This document shows, in pieces, positions 22,098 to 31,710 of a stretch of DNA of 64,000 nucleotides. The notes beneath the pieces are model-generated. The model saw nothing but the letters and a program-made list of their open reading frames with translations. It did not search any database and was not told the DNA's origin. Source of the stretch: Neoceratodus forsteri (lineage: Eukaryota; Chordata; Ceratodontiformes; Ceratodontidae); the NCBI GenBank assembly GCA_016271365.2, contig CM057451.1, positions 368,735,501 to 368,799,500 of the forward strand, given 5' to 3'. How positions within the stretch are numbered: the stretch's first letter is position 1; each line of letters opens with the position of its first letter. A program made the translations under genes and the position numbers.

Positions 22098-22920
22098 TAA
22101 ACATAGAAAAATAGAATTGGACAGCAGATAAGTATCACTTGGCCCACTCAACCTGCCCATTTTTTCCTACATACATTATCATTGCAGACCCTCGTTATCT
22201 GCAGTTCTTTCTCCTTCCTCCCTTCTTTTCCACTATGATTCCCTTGTGCCTATCCCATGCATTCTTGAATCCCACCATTGTTTTGCCCCCACCACCTCTG
22301 CTGGAAGGCTGTTCCAGGAATCCACCACTCTCTCTATGAAGAAGTACTTCCTCACATCTCTCCTGATTCTACCCCGTCCAGCTTCATAGCATGTCTCCTT
22401 GCTCTTGATCACCTATTTACTTCCCTCCTGTACCTTGTTTACCCCCATGAGGTATTTAAAGGTATGTATCATACTCCCCCTCTCCTTCCTCCCTTCCAGG
22501 TATGCATAATGAAGTCCTCTAGTCTTTTCTTGCAGTGCTTTTGATGCAGACCCTACACCATTTTAGTTGCCCTCCTGTTGATCGCCTCCACTCTATGTCG
22601 TTCCAGAGATGTGATCTTCAGAAGTGGACACAGGACTCCAGGTGGGGTCTTACCAGTGATCTATACAGAGGCCTGGATAGTCAGACTGCTCCAGGCTGTG
22701 GTGAAAGTCTGGGCAGAGCGCAACTTGGCTGCGCGGGGCGATGACTGGGCGATATTCAATGGAGCTGTGCCATGGCACAGCATTGCTGAATATCACACCC
22801 TGGCCACCTGCAGTGTGCATGGTGCAGTGACACTGCGCCAGCGCAAGTGGCCAGAGTGGATCAGGGGAATGCGCCAGCGCAAGTTCCGTTGAGCTATGCG
22901 CAACAACCACAATATTCAAA

Positions 22921-22992
22921 AGTGCACATGCAAATAGGGCAATAATATACAAGATACCATGGGGCCATTTGCATGTCATTCTTCATTTGCAT
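22921..22992. repeat. Hairpin with three octamer motifs
   Basis: Inside the fold-back element, acatgcaaat and atttgcatgt form a 10 bp inverted repeat (from 22927 and 22967). The octamer ATGCAAAT occurs at 22928-22935 and, inverted, at 22967-22974 and 22985-22992. In animals this octamer is a POU-factor site; any function here is unproven. Confidence 0.6.
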
Positions 22993-23130
22993 CAGGTGCT
23001 ACCGATCCCTGGCGACTTGCGCCTGGTGCCCTGCCAGGCAGCAGCCATCGGGGACCGACGCCCCCTGCACAGTGCGGCAATGCACCTCTCTGCCTGATCG
23101 CAGGCATTTGAAGCTTTCAAAATCGTCCGA

Positions 23131-23360
23131 TATCCCTGGTCATCCAGTGGACCACTCGCAGCCCGATCGAGGGCTGAAGTATGTAAAATAACATCCAATA
23201 TCCCTGGTGGTCCAGTGGACCGCTCGCAGCCATATCATGGGCATTTGTATTATAAAATTAAAGTCCTATATCCCTGGTGGTCCAGTGGGCCGCTCGCAGC
23301 CCAATCGCGGGCATTTGTATTATAAAATTAAAGTCCAATATCCCTGGTGGTCCAGTGGTA
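23131..23360 (+). repeat. 70 bp array, left arm of the fold-back element
   Basis: Four units starting with tatccctggt at 23131, 23199, 23269 and 23339 (spacing 68, 70, 70). Each unit holds the near palindromes gtccagtggac and gcccgatcgagggc. The second and third units are nearly identical. Confidence 0.85.
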
Positions 23361-23739
23361 GCCCCCTTCCCACCAGCCCACTGAGCCCCACGCCCGCTCC
23401 ACGGTCAGCGGCAGGCAGCAGCACCCCACCGCCTGCTGCTTCGCCATCGCCGACTGACACCGTGAGTAGGGCTGTATGCTCATTGGTCCAGGCGTGAGCC
23501 AATGGGCATGTAACGATACCCGTACTAAACATTCAGTTATGGCGAATGGATGCATTCACATATCTGGAATGTGCAGTACCGACACAGGCTACGCCATTGG
23601 CTCATGCTGTGGACCAGCCAGGCATACCTTCTCGGTGTCAGCTCGATGAACAGCGAAGGTGGCGCAGGTGGAGTGATGCTACCGCCCGCTGCTGACAGAG
23701 GAAGATGAGGCGGTGAAGCTCAGTGAGCGAGTGAGAGAA

Positions 23740-24325
23740 TACGCTGGACCACCGAAGAGATGAACAATTTTTCATACAAATGCCCTGATAGCTACATGCT
23801 TCCACCAAGAGATCAGAACGATAGTAACCTCCATACCTAAGCCCACGATGGACTGACAGCGGTCTGCTGGACACCAGGGATGAACACATTCATTTCAACT
23901 TCAGCCCCGATGGGGCTGCAAGCAGTCCACTGGACCACCAGGGGATATTAGATCTCCTATTTTATACTTATGCCTCGATAGAATGCGGCGGTCACTGGAC
24001 CACCAGAGATATGGGGCGTGCTATTGTTTTATGCTTAAGCCTGCGTCGGGGGCTGACAGTGGTCTACTGGACCACCAGGGATAATGGACCTCATTTATTT
24101 TAACTTCAGCCACTAATCAGACTGCAAGCAGTCCACTGGACCACCAGGGAAATTGGAATTCCTAGTTTATACTTATGCCCACGATCGGGCTATGAGCGGT
24201 CCACTGGACCACTAGGGATATAGGGCGTGCTATTGTTTTATACTTAAGCCCGCGATCGGGCTGACAGCGGTCCACTGGACCACCAGGGGAAATAGGACAT
24301 TCTTAATTTAAACGAATGCCTGCGA
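23740..24325 (-). repeat. 70 bp array, right arm of the fold-back element
   Basis: The same unit in the opposite orientation. The tggaccacca motif occurs at about 23747, 23868, 23931, 23996, 24068, 24137, 24205 and 24276, so at least eight copies spaced mostly 63-72 bases. The right arm is longer than the left by about the length of the extra units. Alternating units resemble each other (tattgttttatacttaagcc against tttatacttatgcc), hinting at a higher-order pair repeat. Confidence 0.83.
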
Positions 24326-24704
24326 TCGGGCATGGAGAGCGCCGCCATGGAGGTGCAGCCAGAGCTCAAGTGGCCACCCACAGGTGGCAGCTGCCCGTGT
24401 TGCCACCCTGCAATATGGCAGCTCTCACCTGTGGGTGGCCAGCCATTGTTCTTTTTTGGCTCACCTGTGTGCAGCGCCGGTAGGGGTTGCACATGCATGT
24501 ACTCCAGCATCGGGCTGAATATCGGGATGTCGCGGGTATGCATGGGCATGCCCTACCTGCGTAGCATACATTACTGATGCACTCGCGCGCCGGGTTTGTG
24601 CCAGGCACAATCCCATTTAGATGTCGTGCGGGGTGCATCAATGGGTTGGCGCGTAAGCAACACTGATGTCATCGCAACCCTTTTGAATATCTGGGCCAGA
24701 GGCA

Positions 24705-27305
24705 ACACCACCTGCCTCTTTCTGCTGGTGCTACCCCTCCCTATACACCCCAGCATCCTGTTAGCCCTCCTGACTGTCTTGTTGCACTGCCTGGCCACCT
24801 TTAGGTCATCAGATATGATTAACCCCAGGTCTCTTTCCTGCTTGGTAGTCCTCAGCAGCACTCCACCCAATTTTTACTCCATCCCTGAGCTCTGTGCCCT
24901 AAGTGTATTATATTGCCCTTGTTTGCATTGAAACCCAACTGCCATACTTTTGACCACTCCTAGTTTTCTCCGGTCTCTGCTCACCCTATCCACCCTCCCT
25001 GGAGTGTCCACCCTATTGCAGATTTTGGTGTCATCCACAAAGAGGCAGATCTTCCCTTCCAGCTCCTCTGCAGTGTCTCTATAAAGCATTAAACAGGACT
25101 GGTCCCAGCAGTGACCCTGCTGATCACCCTCCCTTTCTCAAAGTGAACTCCGTTTACCCCCACCTTCAGCCACCTATCCCCTAACCCATTTCTTATGCAG
25201 TTTACTACCTTTGGACCCACTTCTAAGCTACCCAGCTTGCTTATTAGTCTCCTATGTGGCAAGGTGTTAAAAGGCTTACTGAAATCTAGGTAGTCCATGT
25301 ACACCGCTCCACCCTGATCTAATTCCTTTATGACTCAGTCAATTAAATCTATCAGATTCGTTTGACAGTACCTCACCCATGAACTCATGCTGCCTCGGGT
25401 CTTGTAACCAACTGGATTCAAGCTATTCAACAATCCTTTCCTTTAGCAGTGATTCCATTAACTTTCCAATCACCAATGTCAGGCTGACTAGGCTATAATT
25501 GCCAGCCTCCTCCCTGCTACCACTTTTGTGATGTGGGACTAAATCTGCCATCCTCCAGTCCTCCGGAAACGCTCCTGTTTCTAGTGAGCTGTTAAACAGG
25601 ACTATCAGAAGTGCAGCCAGTACCTCCCTGATCTCCCCAATGCCCTTGGATGTACCCCGTCTGGCCCCATTGCTTTGTACACCTTCAGATTAGTCAGTCA
25701 CTTCAGGACTCTTCTCCAAAGAAGGGCTAGTGTATTCCTTCCTCTCTCCAAAGCTTATATTACTTTTTGTGCCCCCCCTTTCTCTTTCCTTTTTTAACAT
25801 TGAACAAAAGTATTTGCTTGGGATGTTTGCCTTTTCCTGGCCCCACTCTACACAGTCTCTCCTTGCCTTTTTAACCTTACAATCTCACCTGGTCTTCCTC
25901 TTTTCACTTGCATACCTAAAAAATATCTTGTGCCCTTTTGTTACCTCCTAGGCAATTCTCTCTTCAGTTTTTACCTTTGCACTCCTCACTGCTTTCCCTG
26001 TTTCCCTCTGTTTCCCCTGATATACTTCCCTACTCTCTTTACTCTGTGTCTCCTTATACTTTTTGAATGCTACCCTTTTAGTCTTTACCTTTTCAGCCAC
26101 CTCTTTTGAGAGCCATACAGATCTGTTTTTCTTCTTGTTTTTTGTTTTTTTTTGTAATCTCTATTTATCCCTGCCTGCCGTCCCCATTGGAGCTGCACCA
26201 TCGGGAGTCACCATTCAAGCCTGTCTCTGCCCATGCCTTACCTGTCAGTCTTGGTCCCTCCATCCTGCCTTGGATACCCCCCGAGCGGGGTCAGAGTAGG
26301 GGCAGACCCCCGAATCGTGCATGTGTCAAGGTCCTGAGGCCACAGGCATGCATCAGCACATCGAGACCCTGGCTTGGGACTCTGTCTTCCTGGCTCCAGT
26401 AGGGGTGTTTCCACATTTCTGTGGGATATTGTGGGCCCATATGTCAGGGTGCAAGCACCGATGTTGGCAACGTCTCGCCCCCTCCTTCCTTGAAGGAGTA
26501 GTCCCTGTAGCTGATTGGTCACTGACCTAAGCCCTCAACCAATCAAGCCCATGGGACCCCAGCTTGCCATCATGCCCCCAGCCTCCGCCAGGGGTCACCG
26601 CTTGCCGGGTTGAAGAACCCTCCCTCTCCCAGAGAAGGTGAGCTGTTGTCAGACACTCCAGCCTGTCTCCCCCCAGCCAACCCCCAGTGGCCCGAGTTCG
26701 CTCCCGAACCCGGGTCACCGGCATGGTGCGAGGTGTGGCGTCCAGCGCCTGAATCCTCAGCGCCACCGGGCCGGCCCCTTCTTCTTGTTTTTGCTCGCTT
26801 GTTTGATGCAGAGGTTGTTGCCTGTACTATGCTCTCTTTTAGCTTCACCCACTGTTCCTTCATCCCACCCTGGCCATCCCACCCTGACAGGTCATTCCTG
26901 AGGTGTTCACCCATCTTTATAAAATCTGCCTTTCTGAAGTCCAGGACCCTCACATGTTTGTGATTTGATTCCGTAGCCATCTTTATACTGAACCACACCA
27001 TACAGTGATCACTGGTCCCTTGGTGTCCTCCCACCTTGATGTCTGCGACACTATCCCAGTTTGTGAATAACGGATCCAGTATTGCCCCATCACAAGCGGG
27101 TTCACTGACTAGCTGCCCGAGGAACGCCACCTGTAGAGAGTCCAAGATGTCCCTGCTTCTAGCTGAAACCACTGCTGGGAGACTCCAATCTACATCTAGC
27201 AGGTTGAAATCCCCCACCAGAGGGCACCTCTTCCTTTTCTGCTATCTTGCTAGTGGCTTCCACCATTACCTTAACTAATTCCATTCCCCGTCTCCAGGAT
27301 GACTC
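24705..27305 (-). pseudogene. CR1 copy 3 endonuclease and reverse transcriptase remnants
   Basis: Minus strand from 27240: MGDFNLLDVDWSLPAV (GDFN block), ILDSLQVAFLGQLVSEP, HQGTSDHCMVWFSI (SDH block) and VLDFRKADF. After the SINE-like insert come linker and reverse transcriptase traces: MYMDYLDFSKPFNTLPHRRL (motif A, Ala to Pro) and KICLFVDDTKICNRVDTPG (motif C, FADD changed to FVDD) near 25040. Further thumb sequence runs to 24705 and continues left of the fold-back element down to about 22300. Confidence 0.82.
26143..26778 (-). mobile_element. Long SINE-like repeat (LS), copy 2
   Basis: A 636 base insert in CR1 copy 3 with a 14 base target duplication, ttcttcttgttttt, at 26129-26142 and 26779-26792. 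On its own strand it starts ggccggcccggtggcgctga, has the hairpin cccgggttcg...cgaactcggg (10 pairs, one wobble) some 60 bases in, and ends ataaatagagattac plus an A-rich tail. It is the clearest example of the family head. Tail similarity to the copy at 40199-40227 (ataaatagaaattac) is strong. Confidence 0.82.
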
Positions 27306-27389
27306 ACAGTACTTCTGCCTCCCCTTGCATTCCCTGTATCTCCATCACTTTTTTGCTTTCCCTCACATAAAGCACCACACACACTCATT

Positions 27390-27722
27390 TACTTCCCACC
27401 CAGTACTTCCTGAACAGAGAATAGCCTGGTATAGTAATTATTTTGAGTTTGATGGCAACGTTTTTGTTCAGTTGTGTGACACCATTATGGGTGTTTCTTG
27501 TTTCTATGGCACCATCATTTGTCAAGCTTTTTCTAGGCCTATGGGAGAAAGGGGTGTGTGTGACAAGGACATCAGCCCACACACAGACGACATCATCAAG
27601 TGGCACTGATATATTGGTGATGTGCCTGTGTGTGGGAGGGACCTGAGCATGAGGTTGAAATGTTTGTAAAATGGTGAAACACTAATGATCTTAATTTCAG
27701 GATGACACGTAAATTACAAACT
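27390..27722 (+). pseudogene. Penelope-like reverse transcriptase, motif C and thumb
   Basis: Reads YFEFDGNVFVQLCDTIMGVS (family: FxxxxYxQxxGTAMGT), CQAFSRPMGERGV and, at 27601-27630, WH-stop-YIGDVPV, so the YIDD catalytic motif has become YIGD. Next FVKW-stop-NTNDLNFRMTRKLQ, the stretch after the palm, ends at 27722 where the tRNA-like repeat cluster begins. The reading resumes at about 38090. Between 27308 and 27390 the boundary with CR1 copy 3 is unclear. Confidence 0.78.
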
Positions 27723-27872
27723 GCAGTGAGAAAGAAATAATGGGATCAGCTGGGAATTGAACCCAGGCCCCCAAAATACCATCCCAGCACTCTAACCAGC
27801 GAGCTACAGGCTCATGTTGTTGCTGTCTGGTATTGCATATTCTGCAACTAGGAATAACCAAGATGACAATTA
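27718..27872 (-). repeat. tRNA-like repeat unit, inverted copy
   Basis: On the minus strand this unit runs aattgtcatcttggttattc, a spacer, then a tRNA-like stretch: A box tagctcgctggttagag and T-arm ctgggttcaattcccag (perfect 5 bp stem, 7 base loop), then ttatttctttctcactgcag. The anticodon arm is not convincing, so it is not called as a tRNA gene. Its start pairs with the next unit through a 15-16 bp inverted repeat (27866-27881 with 27891-27906). Confidence 0.7.
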
Positions 27873-27896
27873 GATGTTTTTTGGGGCAGTAAAAAC

Positions 27897-28266
27897 ATCT
27901 AATTGTAATTGTCATCTTGATTATTCTTAGTTGCAGGATATGCAGTACTAGAGAAAAGCGTGTCCAGAAAGTCCAGGTCCAACCATGTGAGCCTGAAACT
28001 CAGTGGTTAGAGCACTAGGACAGTATTCTGGGGACCTGGGTTCAACCCAGCAAGTTACATGATTTCTTTCTCGTTACGATTTGTGATTTAAATTGTCATC
28101 TTGATTATTCCTAGTTGCAGGATACGCAATACCAGAGAAAGGAAGTGTGTCCGAGAATATCAGGTCCAACCATGTGAGTCTGTGGTCTATTGGTTAGAGT
28201 AATGGAATGGTATTCTGAGGACCTGGGTTCAATTCCCATTAGGGTCACATTATTTCTTTCTCACTA
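27897..28266 (+). repeat. tRNA-like repeat units, two direct copies
   Basis: Two head-to-tail units of about 180-190 bases (27905-28078 and 28093-28266), each with gtcatcttgattattc, gttgcaggata, ggtccaaccatgtgag, a tRNA-like part (cagtggttagagca then gacctgggttcaa) and a trailing atttctttctc. The second keeps a B box, gggttcaattccc; in the first the stretch after gggttcaa is altered. Pol III promoter boxes are therefore partly preserved. The cluster sits inside the Penelope-like element next to L2-like copy 2. Confidence 0.72.
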
Positions 28267-28486
28267 CAATTTTGTTTATTTATTTATTGAGTCTTGAATT
28301 ACAACACCTTTGAGCAATACAACTCATTTACAAAGGTTCCATGTCAGCAGTACAAAAACAAAACAAGGTAAACAATAGGTAAGAAAATAGCGGACATCAA
28401 GAATGTACTTAAAAAAAAATTGAATACATTGAAAGCAATCAAAATAGCACTGAATGTTACTCAACATAACAGTAAAGGGGGCTAGA

Positions 28487-28815
28487 GGAGTGGACAGCCT
28501 GGGAGGCCTTGTCAAAATCTAGGAGAGAAAGTAATGGGGTGTAAGGTGGGGGGCATGGAGAAATGAGAGGAAGGAAGGAGAGTTGTGCAGGAGGTGGGAG
28601 GAAGAGAGAGTTGAAAGGAGGTGATGGGGATAGAGATGAAGGAAGGGAAGGTGGAAGAGAGGAATGGGGTGAATGGAGGAAATGCTGGCGAAGGGAGTGG
28701 GAGGGAGACAAATGAATAGTAGAGGGGGAAAAGTTAGTGTTTAGTCAAGGGATGGGGCAGCCTAGCAGGCCTTGTCGAAAACCCAAGATAGAGTAATATG
28801 GGTGGGAGAGAAGGT
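28487..28815. repeat. Purine-rich 3' untranslated tract with a 265 base duplication
   Basis: The plus strand is almost all G and A from about 28480 to 29000. A stretch with cagcctgggaggccttgtc (28494) recurs as cagcctagcaggccttgtc (28758), about 264 bases on. The same purine bias appears in the 3' untranslated region of L2-like copy 4 (41440-41660). Confidence 0.65.
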
Positions 28816-28989
28816 AAGACAGAGAAACGTAGGTGGGAGGAGGGGAAGACTGTTGCAAAATAAGTGGCATGAGATAAGAGAATGGGTGGGATGGAAGGGG
28901 GAAGGTGAGGAGCAGCAAGGGAAGACCGCAAAGATGCATGAGCAGGGAAGAAGCAGGGGTGAAGGGAGGAGGGAAAAAGGCTCAAGGGT

Positions 28990-31140
28990 AGGATTGAAAT
29001 GAAGTGCCAAGAGTTAAAGTGCCAAAAAGTACAAGAACAAAGATAACGTAAGCAGAAGGCTGCTAAGAGCGGCAGTCACATATACTGTTTGCTAATAGAT
29101 GCTGCCAGAGTTTGTGTTTGAAAGGGCCACGTTTTGACTCAGCAGACATGTCCCTACCCAGGGAGTTGAGCCAGAGGGGGGCTCTATAAGTGAAAGATTG
29201 CTGACCCAAGGTGGTGCGGCATCTGGGAACAGTAAGGACTTGAACTGCCGAGCTGCGAATACGTTGCATACTGTGTTGGACCCCAGAGGGTAGCAATCCA
29301 AGGTGTGCCTTCTTGGCAAATAAGCAGGTTTGATATTGGATCCAGCTGAATAATTGAAGCCACCCGGTCTGAGCATATAGGGTCACGTGTGTGTGTGAGG
29401 TGGGCAGCCCCAGTGAGAAGTCTGCATGTTTTGTTAAGAGCAACAGTGATCCTGTGAAGGGATGCAGCAGAGGCAAAGCCATAAACAACCAGACCATAAT
29501 CGATGATGGTAATGACGGAGCTGAAAATTGCTATTCTTAGTGCCTCAAAAGTCAGGCTATGCTTGTGCATGTGGAGTAAGCCAATCCCTATGTTGACAGC
29601 TTGGGCTACGTTATCAATATGTTGCAAGTAGGTGAGTGAGCTACCAACAGTGACCCCTAGATATTTGAAGGAGTGGATCTGTTCAAGTGGGGTGCCAATG
29701 CAGTTTGTGGTGATCAAGGATTTAGACTTGTGTTTCTTATGGATATTGTTAAAAAGCATCACTTTGGTCTTTTTATAATTTTGCATCAGTTTTTGAGTGC
29801 TGAACCACTTTTTCACTTCCGAGAAACTGTGCTAAAGTTTATCCTGAAGGATCTTAGGGTCGGGGTTGCTGGAGTAGATCATGGCATCGTCTGCGTAGAG
29901 CAGAATCTGTTCTTGACAGGCTCGTGGGAGCTTATTCAAGAAGATACTGAAGAGAAGGGACCCCCAGTATAGATCCCTGAGGCACTCCAGAATGGACTGA
30001 CTTCCTTTCGGAGAGGACATTAGTTATTTTGACCTGCTGTGAATGATCTTCTAAGTAGCTTTTGAACCAGCTGACCACATCATTCGACACCCCTGCAAGC
30101 GATAATTGCCCGAATAGCAGTGAATGATTCATAGTATCAAAGGCCTTCTTCAGGTCTATGAAGGCTACACCTACCAGACGGCCTTGGTCGAGTGAGTTAT
30201 ATATGAAATCAGTGAATTCTAGCAGTGCAGTGGTAGTATTATGATTTTTTACGAAAGCCATGCAGCTGGGAACATTGAATATTGTATTTGTCCAGGTATT
30301 CCACAACCTGATCTGCAATGATACGCTCTAGTGCTTTTGACAGAGGAGGTAGAATGGAGATTGACCTGTAGTTTGTATGGTGTGCCCTATGTCCACCTTT
30401 GTGCACCGGGGATACTAAGGCCTGTTATTCATTTTTGAGGGACTTGCCCACATCTTAGAAAAGGTTCAGAATCTTGGTAAGAGGTGTAAGAGTTTCCTCA
30501 AGGGTGAGGTCAAGAAATTTGAGATCTAGATTATCCCCACTGAATCTTGATTTACCGAGTACTTTGCATATGCACTTTCTAGCTTCATGCTTAGTAACCT
30601 CTTTGAAGTAAAATGGGGGGGGGTACTGTTGCTCAGCATCAGGGTGGTGGTGGGGGGCAGAGACCATGAAAAAATCAGGGAGGGAGGACACTGCTGGGGT
30701 CCGTAAAGGTGTTGTTAAAAATATTGGCTATTGCCATTGGGTCTAGAGTTGGGCTTCCATCAATGTTAAGTATGGTGGGTGCTCTCTTGGGGTCTTTGCC
30801 AGTGACATCCTTTATGTTGCTCCAGAAATTTTTACTGTCACCCCAGGAGCTGGAGAGCACCTCCCTAAAGTATTGATTTTTTGAAAAATGGATGGCTCTA
30901 GTACAAACATTTCTGGATTTTTTTATAAGCCTGAATATCTGCTTGCTTGCCTGTGGCTTTGGCCTGGTACCAGAGATGGTCCCTAGTCTTTATGAGTCCT
31001 AATAGTTCAGGTATTATCCAAGGGTTGCACACCCCCTTAACTTTCCGCTTTTTTGTGTGTGTGGGGGGGTGTGGTTATCACAGGCAGCATTAAAGTGGTT
31101 GATGAAGAAATCAAGTACCTCATTAATGTCATTGGTAGTC
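28990..31140 (-). pseudogene. L2-like copy 2 reverse transcriptase and C-terminus
   Basis: Minus strand: linker NFWSNIKDVTGKDPKRAPTI at about 30800, then FIDLKKAFDTMNHSLLFGQL (motif A), VHSGVPQGSILG (motif B), QILLYADDAMIYSS (motif C, intact YADD) at about 29875-29910, and thumb QIHSFKYLGVTVGSSLTYL. The C-terminal part has SASSSAVQVL-like traces and ends near 29060. Frameshifts lie at about 30690, 29980, 29820 and 29380. Confidence 0.83.
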
Positions 31141-31710
31141 CAGTGGTGACCAATTCTGGCTTTTATTTATTTAAGCTTTTCACCAGGAAGGCATACTAAG
31201 TGGAGATACCGCTCGATTCCAGATGCATCTTAGGGGAAGGGGGAAGAGGAGCTAAATACAGAAAATAAATATTATTCAAGTATACAGAATTGTGCAAGGG
31301 GCATACAAGTTTACAGAATTGTGCAAGGGGCAAACAAATTTACAGAATTGTGCCAGGGACATAGAGCATGTCAATAGATTAACAGGGCTCCCAAGCATGA
31401 GAGCACCAAGATAGCTTAACAAGCAACTAGCAACAGCAAAGCTGTACAACAGAAAAATGTGATAGTGCTGAGGCACATTTGATATCTGAAACCCTAACAC
31501 TGCTCAGGATGATTATATACTGTGGTGGGGACAGCAGCGGTAGGATTTTATGGGCTGCCTAGCCCATGTTCAAGGATGCGGTGCATACCATACAAGGTGC
31601 AAGGGACCTGCTATATGAGGCTATAGCTGTGTGGCGTTGGGTGCCACCACTAGCTGGTCGTAGGTGCAAATGCATTTGGAAGAGAGGTGTGTTTTTAGGA
31701 GGTGGTTGAT

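Larger units (their letters stand above)
22673..24696. mobile_element. Fold-back element with a 70 bp array in both arms
   Basis: A 2.0 kb insert in CR1 copy 3, bounded by cagaggc at 22666-22672 and 24697-24703, with CR1 sequence continuous across it. The two halves are inverted relative to each other around a centre near 23545: inner arms share ggtccaggcgtgagccaat against the complement of 23590-23620, and both carry the same roughly 70 bp repeat in opposite orientation (listed separately). The right end reads gaatatctgggc; a similar gggcgatattcaatgg lies 75 bases inside the left end, so the left limit may be composite. It codes for nothing recognisable. Fold-back DNA transposons are known with such arrays; the family here is not identified. 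Confidence 0.7.
22098..27308 (-). mobile_element. CR1 LINE copy 3, inserted in the Penelope-like element
   Basis: A minus-strand CR1 whose 3' end is at 22098 (aacatagaaaaatagaattgg tail and terminal module) and whose 5' truncation is near 27308, inside the endonuclease. Two later insertions lie within it: the fold-back element at 22673-24696 and an LS SINE-like repeat at 26143-26778. CR1 sequence is continuous across both when they are removed. Confidence 0.87.

Noticed and set aside
22762..22779. gctgtgccatggcacagc palindrome as an operator
   Set aside because: A perfect 18 bp palindrome, but it lies in the fold-back element, which is full of palindromes.
23131..24325. CRISPR array
   Set aside because: Regular spacing of about 70 bases exists, but the whole unit is conserved with no unique spacers, and the context is a vertebrate genome.
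27985..28262. Functional tRNA genes
   Set aside because: A and B boxes and a T-arm are present, but the anticodon arm does not fold and the sequence is part of a repeated unit.
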